In this document: positions 1-5,239 of the stretch, one piece after another
How the letters are laid out: each line of letters starts with the position of its first letter
Numbering within the stretch: position 1 is the stretch's first letter
Assembly (NCBI GenBank): GCA_045541305.1
Contig: JAZQIV010000074.1
Coordinates: 1-5,239 of the forward strand
Origin: RGIG3009 sp045541305
GTDB taxonomy: Bacteria > Bacillota > Clostridia > Oscillospirales > Acutalibacteraceae
Reading direction: 5' to 3'
Length of the DNA: 5,239 bases
Notes under the pieces: model-generated
Seen by the model: the letters and a program-made list of their open reading frames with translations, nothing else
What the model was told of the DNA's origin: nothing
Database searches by the model: none
Program-made: the position numbers and the translations under genes

Positions 1-537
1 GATGCGCTGCTCAATCGCGCATTTGAGATCATGCTGGGTGCCGAAACCGAGAATCCTGCGGCGGCGTTGCGTGCCGCGTTCGAATTGGCGGATAAAGCCG
101 GTGTGAACGGCATGATCGGCGGTCAGGTACTGGATCTTGACAGCGAGGGTAAAACCATCGATGAAGCCACTCTCAAGCGCTTGCAGGAAGGCAAAACCGC
201 GGCGCTGCTGCAGGCGGCGTGCCGCATGGGTGCGATCCTGGGCGGCGGCACCGAGGAACAGATTACCTGTGCCGGGGAATACGGCTATTACATCGGCCTT
301 GCTTTCCAGGTGGTGGACGATATTTTGGACGTGACCGCCACGGCGGAGGAGCTTGGCAAACCGGTCGGCAGCGACAATGAAAACGAGAAAAACACCTACG
401 TGTCGCTTTTGGGGTTAGAGCAGGCGAAAGTCTTGGCCGCTTCGTACACGGCGCAGGCGGTGGAAGCGTTGAGCGCATTTGACGGCGGCGACGATCTGCG
501 TGTCCTTGCCGAAGCGCTACTCACCCGAACTCATTAA
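1..537 (+). CDS. ispA: Short-chain polyprenyl diphosphate synthase IspA (farnesyl/geranyl diphosphate synthase type), 5'-truncated by window edge
   Basis: This is the C-terminal 178 residues of a trans-isoprenyl diphosphate synthase, a cytosolic enzyme that condenses IPP with allylic diphosphates to give geranyl or farnesyl diphosphate for quinone and undecaprenyl lipid synthesis. The reading frame is open from base 1, where DALLNRAFE matches the family's GDALLxxAFE block. Next come GMIGGQVLDL (109-138), the substrate-binding Lys-Thr of EGKTAALL (193-198), and the second Asp-rich, Mg-diphosphate-binding motif VVDDILD (DDILD at 316-330). GKPVGSD and KNTYVSLLGLEQAK then lead to the usual short C-terminus ending in LLTRTH. 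Family members are about 290-300 residues, so roughly 115-120 residues are off the window. They include the first Asp-rich motif that sets chain length, so the exact product (C10, C15 or C20) cannot be read here. The stop lies 15 nt before dxs, the next MEP/isoprenoid gene, which supports the assignment. Confidence 0.93.
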   Translation, partial: DALLNRAFEIMLGAETENPAAALRAAFELADKAGVNGMIGGQVLDLDSEGKTIDEATLKRLQEGKTAALLQAACRMGAILGGGTEEQITCAGEYGYYIGLAFQVVDDILDVTATAEELGKPVGSDNENEKNTYVSLLGLEQAKVLAASYTAQAVEALSAFDGGDDLRVLAEALLTRTH

Positions 538-552
538 AAAGGACGGAATCGC

Positions 553-2421
553 ATGAGCGTTTTAGAAACGATTCACACTCCGAAGGACGTTAAAAATCTG
601 TCCACGGAGGACTTATATACGTTGTGTGACGACCTGCGCCACACCATTGTGGAAACCGTATCCCAAAACGGCGGGCACTTATCCTCCAACCTGGGTGTGG
701 TGGAATTAACGGTGGCGCTGCACAAAATGTTCTCACTCCCGCACGATCAGATCGTGTGGGATGTGGGGCATCAATGCTATTGTCACAAGCTGCTCACCGG
801 TCGTCAGGAGGCGTTTTCCACCCTGCGGCAAACGGGCGGTATTTCGGGCTTCCCGCGTCCGAGCGAGAGCGAATACGATACGTTTGTGGCGGGGCACAGC
901 TCCACCTCCGTTTCGGCGGCAAACGGCATCGCCAAGGCCAAAGCGCTCAGCGGGGACGATGGCTACACCATCGCCGTGATCGGTGACGGTGCCATGACCG
1001 GCGGCCTGGCGTATGAAGGCTTGTGCAACGCGGGTCGCAGCAACGATCGTTTGATCGTGATTCTCAACGATAATCAGATGTCAATCAGCCGCAACGTCGG
1101 CTTTATGGCGCGGCATTTGGCAAAGCTGCGTTCCGGCCCGCATTACGTGCGTGTCAAACGCGATTTCGCCACCCTGCTTTCTGCCATTCCGTTGGTGGGC
1201 GAACCGCTGCACCGTATGATCGTGCGGTGGAAATATCGCATCAAAAGCTCGATCTATCACAGCGCTTCCACGTTTGAGGATATGGGGCTTTATTATCTCG
1301 GTCCCGTCAACGGTCACGATCTGTCTGCGTTAATGCGCACGCTGCAGGCGGCCAAGGAGTTGGATCGCCCCGTGCTGGTTCACGTGGAAACCGTGAAAGG
1401 GCAGGGCTATGCGCCCGCCATGCAAAACCCCGACCGTTTCCACGGCATCGGCACGTTTGATACCAAAACGGGCGAATCCACCGCCAAAGCATCGCCCAAC
1501 TTTTCCACCGCTGCCGGGGATCTGCTGTGCAAGCTGGCGGAGGAGGATCCCAAGATCTGCGTTACCACGGCGGCCATGACGGGCGGCACGGGATTATCCA
1601 CGTTCGCCCGCCGGTTCCCCAAACGATTTTTCGACGTGGGCATTGCGGAGGAACACGCCGTCACCTTTGCGTCGGGCTTGGCGGTGGGCGGTTATCGGCC
1701 GATTTTTGCCGTGTACGCCACGTTCCTGCAGCGGGCATACGACCAATTGCTCAACGATACCGCGATCATGAACAATCACGTGGTGCTTGCCATCGATCGC
1801 GCGGGCCTGGTTCCCGATGACGGCGAAACCCATCAGGGCATTTTTGACGTGCCGTTCTTATCCACCATTCCGCATACGACAATTTTCGCCCCGTCCACGT
1901 ATGACGAGCTGGCGATCACGTTAAAGCAGGCGGTGTACGATACCGACGGTATCGCCGCCGTGCGGTATCCCAAAGGCGGTCAATTCCCGCATTTGGATTT
2001 GTACAAGCCGGACTACAAACCATTCACGTACCTGCGCAATCCGTCGGCACGCACCGTGGTGATTACCTACGGTCGCCTGTTTTCCAACGTGCTGCAGGCA
2101 GCACGCGCGGTACAGGATACGTCACCGGTTTCGGTGATTAAGCTCACACAGATTCATCCTATTCCGCAGGATGTGCTGCGCATTGCTGGCGGGTATCGGC
2201 GCATCGTGTTCTTTGAAGAGGGTGCGCGTTCGGGCGGCATCGGGCAGCAGCTCGGTTCGCAGCTGATGGAAGGCAAATACCGCGGCAATTATGAGCTGCA
2301 CGCCATCGATCGTTTGGTGCCGACCTGCTCGGTGGAGGACGGTCTGCGTGCGTGCGGCCTGGATGTGGACAGCATGGTTGCCGCGCTGCAGAAAGAGGAC
2401 AAGCCCCGTGGCAGAAAATGA
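553..2421 (+). CDS. dxs: 1-deoxy-D-xylulose-5-phosphate synthase, complete
   Basis: Dxs is the thiamine-diphosphate enzyme that joins pyruvate and glyceraldehyde 3-phosphate, the first step of the MEP isoprenoid pathway. The product is 622 residues, against 620 in E. coli. Order of motifs: His42 in GGHLSSNLG (the E. coli His49 position), GHQCYCHK (72-79), GHSSTS (114-119), and the ThDP/Mg motif GDGAMTGG (144-151) through NDN (172-174). GPVNGHD (250-256) follows, then the catalytic Glu366 in GIAEEHAVTF (E. coli Glu370), FLQRAYDQ (391-398), DRAG (415-418) and DGETHQG (423-429). The transketolase C-terminal domain has AVRYPKGG and EEGARSGGIGQQL. The ATG is preceded by AAGGA at 539-543 with 9 nt spacing, and the N-terminus aligns with family starts, so the start is firm. 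Two minor oddities are the CYC in the GHQ motif, where A-Y-P is more usual, and Asn253, where GPxDGH is more usual. The last 14 bases overlap the start of tlyA. Confidence 0.98.
   Translation: MSVLETIHTPKDVKNLSTEDLYTLCDDLRHTIVETVSQNGGHLSSNLGVVELTVALHKMFSLPHDQIVWDVGHQCYCHKLLTGRQEAFSTLRQTGGISGFPRPSESEYDTFVAGHSSTSVSAANGIAKAKALSGDDGYTIAVIGDGAMTGGLAYEGLCNAGRSNDRLIVILNDNQMSISRNVGFMARHLAKLRSGPHYVRVKRDFATLLSAIPLVGEPLHRMIVRWKYRIKSSIYHSASTFEDMGLYYLGPVNGHDLSALMRTLQAAKELDRPVLVHVETVKGQGYAPAMQNPDRFHGIGTFDTKTGESTAKASPNFSTAAGDLLCKLAEEDPKICVTTAAMTGGTGLSTFARRFPKRFFDVGIAEEHAVTFASGLAVGGYRPIFAVYATFLQRAYDQLLNDTAIMNNHVVLAIDRAGLVPDDGETHQGIFDVPFLSTIPHTTIFAPSTYDELAITLKQAVYDTDGIAAVRYPKGGQFPHLDLYKPDYKPFTYLRNPSARTVVITYGRLFSNVLQAARAVQDTSPVSVIKLTQIHPIPQDVLRIAGGYRRIVFFEEGARSGGIGQQLGSQLMEGKYRGNYELHAIDRLVPTCSVEDGLRACGLDVDSMVAALQKEDKPRGRK
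2392..2399 (+). promoter_or_regulatory. Ribosome binding site for tlyA, inside dxs
   Basis: AAAGAGGA lies within the dxs coding region, 8 nt upstream of the GTG at 2408. It decides the tlyA start. The frame is open further upstream and contains an ATG at 2291, but that would add 39 residues unlike any TlyA and no comparable Shine-Dalgarno precedes it. Confidence 0.75.
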
Positions 2422-3223
2422 ACGATTGGATGCCCGCGTGGTCGCGCTCGGCTTTGCGACGGGACGGGATAAAGCCAAAGAACTGATACGCGCAGGCGTT
2501 GTCACGGTCAATGGCAAGGCGGTGGATAAGCCGTCCTACACGGTGACCGAAACCGATGAAGTGCTGTGCACGGCAGACCGATCACCGTACGTGGGGCGTG
2601 GCGGGCTTAAGCTGGAAGCGGCGCTGAAAGCGTTGCTGCCGCTTCCCTCACCCTGCACGGCGCTGGACGTCGGTGCTTCCACCGGCGGTTTTACGCATTG
2701 CATGCTGCTCAACGGCGTTTCCACGGTGTACGCGGTGGACGTCGGTCACGGGCAGCTGCATCCCACCTTGGCGGCCGATCCGCGCGTGGTCAACCTGGAG
2801 GGCACCGATATTCGTGCGGTGTCCACCGCCATCGCACCACGGTCGATCGATCTGGTGGCAATGGACGTGTCGTTTATCTCCACCAAATTGTTAATTCCCG
2901 CCATTTTGCCGTATTTGCGTGACGGTGCACACCTGCTGATTCTCATCAAACCGCAGTTTGAAGCAGGTCGCCGTGCGGTTGGTAAGCACGGCATTGTGCA
3001 GGATCGCGTTACCCACGTGCGCGTGCTGCGTGAGCTGTGCGATTTCTTTGCAGAATGCGGGTTGTCGCTGTGCGCCTTGTCGCCATCGCCCATCACCGGC
3101 GGTGCGGGACGAAGCGACGGTAATATTGAATACATCGCCACCCTGTCCCACAGCGCGGCACCTGCTGCGTTGCCGGATCTGCGGCAGCTCGTGGACGGGG
3201 CGTTTTCCAAACACAAGCACTGA
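2408..3223 (+). CDS. tlyA: TlyA family 2'-O-ribose rRNA methyltransferase (S4 domain plus FtsJ-like domain)
   Basis: TlyA proteins use S-adenosylmethionine to methylate cytidine 2'-OH groups: C1920 of 23S rRNA, and also C1409 of 16S rRNA for the longer type II forms, which affects capreomycin sensitivity. The name 'hemolysin' is historical. The protein is 271 residues from the GTG, close to M. tuberculosis TlyA (268). Residues ~5-55 form the S4 RNA-binding domain (RLDARVVALGF, KELIRAGVVTVNGK). The linker is SPYV (59-62), followed by GRGGLKL. The methyltransferase fold starts with the SAM motif LDVGASTGGFT (86-96). The K-D-K-E tetrad reads Lys68, Asp153 (MDVSFIS), Lys181 (IKPQFE) and Glu241 (GNIEY). 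A full S4 domain and full length suggest type II, by inference. GTG is used as start and overlaps dxs by 14 nt, so translation is probably coupled. There are about four extra residues between SP and GNIEY relative to M. tuberculosis. Confidence 0.95.
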   Translation: MAENERLDARVVALGFATGRDKAKELIRAGVVTVNGKAVDKPSYTVTETDEVLCTADRSPYVGRGGLKLEAALKALLPLPSPCTALDVGASTGGFTHCMLLNGVSTVYAVDVGHGQLHPTLAADPRVVNLEGTDIRAVSTAIAPRSIDLVAMDVSFISTKLLIPAILPYLRDGAHLLILIKPQFEAGRRAVGKHGIVQDRVTHVRVLRELCDFFAECGLSLCALSPSPITGGAGRSDGNIEYIATLSHSAAPAALPDLRQLVDGAFSKHKH

Positions 3224-3225
3224 AC

Positions 3226-3231
3226 GGAGGT
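3226..3231 (+). promoter_or_regulatory. Ribosome binding site for nadK
   Basis: GGAGGT sits directly after the tlyA stop codon, 5 nt before the ATG at 3237. It is the strongest Shine-Dalgarno sequence in the window. It fixes the nadK start, since the frame stays open for about 280 nt upstream inside tlyA and would otherwise suggest a much longer protein. Confidence 0.85.
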
Positions 3232-3236
3232 GCACC

Positions 3237-4067
3237 ATGGTTATCGCGGTTATCCCCAACAACAAAACAGCGGACGGCAAGGAAGCGTTTTTGCAGGTGT
3301 GCAATACGTTGGCGGCGTTGCCCGTCACCGTCACCGTTCCGCAGGATACGGCGTTTCCGCCGTCCGATATGACACGGTTGCTCCAAGCGTGTGATATCGC
3401 CATCGCAATCGGTGGCGACGGTACCATCATCCACACCGCCAAGCAAGCGGCGGCGTTCGGCAAGCCGGTGCTCGGCATCAACAGCGGGCGGCTGGGCTTC
3501 ACGGCGGGGCTGGAACGCACCGAACTGAACGACCTTGTACGGTTGATCGACGGGAAATACGATACCGAGGAACGCATGCTGCTGGATATCACCGTGGACG
3601 GTGAAAACGGTGCCGAGCAGTTCAGCGCCCTTAATGAAGCGGTGATCTCGCGTGGGGCGCTGTCCCGCATGATCGAGGTGAGCGTTGCCAATAACGGGCA
3701 GCCCGTTTCGGATTATCAGGCAGACGGGATCATCGTTGCCACGCCCACCGGCTCCACGGCGTATTCGCTGTCGGCGGGCGGTCCCATTGTGGATACGGCG
3801 CTGCGGTGCTTACTGTTAACGCCGGTATGTCCGCATTCGTTACATAGTCGCCCTTACATTTTCGAGCAGGATGCCGTGCTTACCTTAACGCCGCAAAGCG
3901 GGGAATCACCCGTGTTTGTCACGGTGGACGGGGAAGCGGCGATCCGCATTGCACCGGGGGGTACGGTGTGTGTTAAGCGCTCTGCCACCTGCGCTAAATT
4001 GATCAAGCTTCATCACAAGCCATTTTATCGGGTGCTGGACGATAAATTGACCAACAGAAAGGGATAA
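3237..4067 (+). CDS. nadK: NAD kinase (ATP/polyphosphate-type NAD+ 2'-phosphotransferase)
   Basis: NadK phosphorylates the 2'-OH of NAD+ to give NADP+ and is the only source of NADP(H) in most bacteria. The product is 276 residues, within the usual range for bacterial NadK (about 270-300). It begins MVIAVIPNNK, the first strand of the N-terminal alpha/beta domain. The signature GGDGTIIHTA has catalytic Asp61 (GGDGT at 59-63). It is followed by INSGRLGF (81-88), the NAD-contacting NEAVISRG (133-140), and ADGIIVATPTGSTAYSLSAGGPI (162-184), the family's most conserved block. A beta-rich C-terminus follows with LLLTPVCPHSL and VTVDGEA. All key residues are present. The start is set by the GGAGGT Shine-Dalgarno; the longer upstream open frame overlaps tlyA and carries no NadK-like sequence. 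The gene lies 13 nt after tlyA and 5 nt before argR, a placement typical of Clostridia and absent from the B. subtilis version of the cluster. Confidence 0.97.
   Translation: MVIAVIPNNKTADGKEAFLQVCNTLAALPVTVTVPQDTAFPPSDMTRLLQACDIAIAIGGDGTIIHTAKQAAAFGKPVLGINSGRLGFTAGLERTELNDLVRLIDGKYDTEERMLLDITVDGENGAEQFSALNEAVISRGALSRMIEVSVANNGQPVSDYQADGIIVATPTGSTAYSLSAGGPIVDTALRCLLLTPVCPHSLHSRPYIFEQDAVLTLTPQSGESPVFVTVDGEAAIRIAPGGTVCVKRSATCAKLIKLHHKPFYRVLDDKLTNRKG
4056..4063 (+). promoter_or_regulatory. Ribosome binding site for argR, inside the nadK 3' end
   Basis: AGAAAGGG covers the last codons of nadK and is spaced 9 nt from the argR ATG at 4073. A second purine run, AAAGGA at 4066-4071, is only 1 nt from the ATG and so too close to act as a Shine-Dalgarno. 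The overlap with nadK favours coupled translation. Confidence 0.6.
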
Positions 4068-4072
4068 AGGAT

Positions 4073-4525
4073 ATGAAAATCAAACGCCAAGCCAAGATTC
4101 TCGAAATCATCGAACAACGCAGCATCGAAACGCAGGATGAATTGATCCGCGCGTTGGAAGAAACCGGATTCCGTGCCACGCAGGCAACGGTATCGCGCGA
4201 TATCAAAGAGCTGCGCCTAATCAAAATTTTGGACAGCGACGGCAAGTATTGCTATGCCGCGATGAACGAAAAAGCGGATCCCGTTCCCACCAAATTCCTT
4301 TCGATTTTTGAAGATGCCGTGCAGAGCATTGATTTTGCGGGCAACTTGGTTGTGGTCAAATGCATGTCGGGCATGGCGCAGGCGGCCTGCGCGGCCATGG
4401 ATTCGCTGCATTGGGATGCGGTTGTCGGCACGTTGGCGGGCGAGGATACGTTTGTGTGCATTACCCGTACCAATGAAAACGCCGTGGAACTGGTGGAAGA
4501 ACTCAAAAAACTGCAGCGCGGTTGA
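4073..4525 (+). CDS. argR: Arginine repressor ArgR (AhrC family)
   Basis: ArgR is a hexameric, L-arginine-dependent DNA-binding protein that represses arginine biosynthesis and, in Bacilli, activates catabolism. The product is 150 residues, the family's usual length (AhrC 149, E. coli 156). Residues 1-65 form the winged helix-turn-helix domain: MKIKRQAKILEII, then TQDELIRALEETGF, the recognition helix ATQATVSRDIKEL (35-47), and a wing with GKYCYA. The C-terminal oligomerisation and arginine-binding domain (about 75-150) shows GMAQAACAAMDSL (100-112) and GTLAGEDTF (119-127). The last motif normally reads GTIAGDDT, so Glu124 replaces the first Asp (E. coli Asp128), which contacts arginine. The protein otherwise looks intact. 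I see no ARG-box-like AT-rich palindrome upstream, where only 5 nt separate it from nadK. Autoregulation at this site is therefore unlikely, and expression probably comes from the operon promoter. Confidence 0.97.
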   Translation: MKIKRQAKILEIIEQRSIETQDELIRALEETGFRATQATVSRDIKELRLIKILDSDGKYCYAAMNEKADPVPTKFLSIFEDAVQSIDFAGNLVVVKCMSGMAQAACAAMDSLHWDAVVGTLAGEDTFVCITRTNENAVELVEELKKLQRG

Positions 4526-4529
4526 GGTG
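4524..4529 (+). promoter_or_regulatory. Ribosome binding site for recN, overlapping the argR stop codon
   Basis: GAGGTG starts on the last two bases of the argR TGA stop and is 6 nt upstream of the recN ATG at 4536. Ribosomes finishing argR would cover this site, so argR and recN translation are probably coupled. Confidence 0.75.
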
Positions 4530-4535
4530 TAGACC

Positions 4536-5239
4536 ATGTTGGATTGCTTGCACATTGAGAATATTGCCGTGATCGAGCGGGCGGATATTGCGTTTTCCGC
4601 CGGCTTTTCGGCGCTTACGGGTGAAACGGGTGCCGGTAAATCCATCGTGATCGATGCCATCAATGCGGTACTCGGTGAACGCACACGCCGCGATCTGGTG
4701 CGCACGGGCAGTGCCTCAGCACAGGTGACGGCGTTGTTTTCCGCATTATCCGGCGGTGTGACCGCGCAGCTGGAAGCGCTGGGCTATGCCCCCGATGACG
4801 ATGGCAACCTGCTCATCGGTCGCACCATCTCCGCCGAGGGCAAAAGCGCCGCCACCATCAACGGTCGCCCCGCAACGGCAGCGATTCTGCGCGAGGTTGG
4901 TAAATGCTTAGTGGATCTGCACGGACAGCACGAAAATCAGGCGCTGTTTTCGGCGGATAATCATTTGTTGTATTTGGATCGCTTCGGCGAACTGGAACCC
5001 TGTAAAGAGCGCTACACCGCCGCCTATCGCGAATGGCGGCGCATTGTGCGCGAGCTGGAAAGCGTGGACCTGGACGAAAGCGAAAAAGCCAGAAGACTGG
5101 ATATTCTCGCATTCCAGATCCGCGAGATTGAGGATGCAGCGTTAACGGCGGGGGAAGAGGATGAGCTGCAGGCGCGGCGCACCTTGTTCCGCAATGCCGA
5201 AAAGGTTGCATCGCAGCTCAACGCCGCTCACGCGTTGTT
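4536..5239 (+). CDS. recN: DNA repair protein RecN, 3'-truncated by window edge
   Basis: RecN is an SMC-like ATPase recruited early to DNA double-strand breaks, where it acts with RecA in recombinational repair. The first 234 residues are present and the frame is open to the last base; RecN is normally about 550-570 residues, so under half is seen. The N-terminus MLDCLHIENIAVIE matches the family start. The Walker A motif is GETGAGKS (29-36), followed by IDAINAVLGER. ISAEGKSAATINGRPAT (98-114) and VDLHGQHENQALF (126-138) form the rest of the N-terminal ATPase half, the latter being a RecN hallmark. From about residue 150 the sequence turns Glu/Arg/Leu-rich (YREWRRIVRELE, ILAFQIREIED), consistent with the start of the coiled-coil arm. 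Walker B and the ABC signature are off the window. It sits 10 nt after argR, the standard argR-recN pairing of Bacillota. In spore formers spoIVB and spo0A often follow, which cannot be checked here. Confidence 0.96.
   Translation, partial: MLDCLHIENIAVIERADIAFSAGFSALTGETGAGKSIVIDAINAVLGERTRRDLVRTGSASAQVTALFSALSGGVTAQLEALGYAPDDDGNLLIGRTISAEGKSAATINGRPATAAILREVGKCLVDLHGQHENQALFSADNHLLYLDRFGELEPCKERYTAAYREWRRIVRELESVDLDESEKARRLDILAFQIREIEDAALTAGEEDELQARRTLFRNAEKVASQLNAAHAL

Noticed and set aside
538..552. Possible terminator or promoter between ispA and dxs
   Set aside because: Only 15 nt separate the genes, and these are occupied by the dxs Shine-Dalgarno. There is no hairpin or -10/-35 pair.
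1938..1954. Perfect inverted repeat CGATACC-GAC-GGTATCG
   Set aside because: It has a 7-bp stem and 3-nt loop but lies inside dxs codons for D-T-D-G-I, with no T-run after it. One such palindrome by chance in 5 kb is unremarkable, so it was not called a terminator or operator.
2122..2137. Inverted repeat TCACCG-GTTT-CGGTGA
   Set aside because: It has a 6-bp stem in the middle of dxs with no following T-run, in the middle of a conserved domain. It is probably incidental.
2891..3691. Long minus-strand open frame (266 codons) across the tlyA-nadK junction
   Set aside because: It lies antisense to two clearly conserved genes, its translation shows no recognisable domain, and long antisense frames are expected in GC-rich coding DNA. 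It crosses the boundary of two unrelated genes.
4040..4080. Possible ARG box (ArgR operator) upstream of argR
   Set aside because: The AT-rich stretch lacks the 18-bp TGAAT-type palindrome, and the region is the 3' end of nadK. There is no support for autoregulation here.
4503..4511. Run of six A near the end of argR, considered as a slippery frameshift site
   Set aside because: The run encodes Lys-Lys in frame, and the heptamer A-AAA-AAC is not in the phase needed for -1 slippage. The -1 frame does not lead into the recN frame, and ArgR ends normally at its expected length.
4217..4705. Minus-strand open frame (162 codons) across argR and recN
   Set aside because: It is antisense to the conserved ArgR effector domain and the RecN Walker A region, and its low-complexity translation has no family motif.

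Overview
The window is a tightly packed, single-strand block of six housekeeping genes, all on the + strand: ispA (3' part only), dxs, tlyA, nadK, argR and recN (5' part only). Both window edges cut through genes, and there is no gene-free stretch longer than 15 bases. I see no RNA gene, mobile element, CRISPR array, promoter, or factor-independent terminator.

Organism: the order ispA-dxs-tlyA-argR-recN is the classic Bacillota arrangement (B. subtilis yqiD-dxs-yqxC-ahrC-recN). A NAD kinase gene between tlyA and argR is the form I associate with Clostridia. The GC content looks to be in the mid-to-high 50s percent by eye, and the proteins read like those of the Oscillospiraceae/Ruminococcaceae side of the Clostridia. 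The class-level placement is fairly secure. The family-level placement is inference from general resemblance, not from a search.

Layout: positions 1-537 encode the C-terminal ~60% of the short-chain prenyl diphosphate synthase IspA. Positions 553-2421 encode complete 1-deoxy-D-xylulose-5-phosphate synthase. Positions 2408-3223 encode complete TlyA, starting at a GTG inside the end of dxs. Positions 3237-4067 encode complete NAD kinase. Positions 4073-4525 encode complete arginine repressor ArgR. Positions 4536-5239 encode the first 234 residues of the DNA-repair ATPase RecN. Junctions are 15-nt gap, 14-nt overlap, 13-nt gap, 5-nt gap and 10-nt gap. Each has its own Shine-Dalgarno sequence, so a single polycistronic transcript with translational coupling is likely.

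How the genes work together: Dxs makes the first intermediate of the MEP pathway, and IspA condenses the pathway's C5 end products into a longer prenyl diphosphate, so these two are a true metabolic pair. TlyA (rRNA ribose methylation), NadK (NADP supply), ArgR (arginine-responsive repression) and RecN (double-strand-break repair) do unrelated work and travel with them through long-conserved synteny. NADPH is used by the MEP reductoisomerase and in arginine biosynthesis, but a functional reason for the linkage is speculative.

Novelty: I looked on both strands and found no new system here. The points worth a second look are small: a Glu in place of the usual first Asp of the ArgR arginine-binding motif, a four-residue insertion just before the catalytic Glu of TlyA, a Cys-x-Cys next to the Dxs active site, and the GTG start of tlyA buried in dxs.
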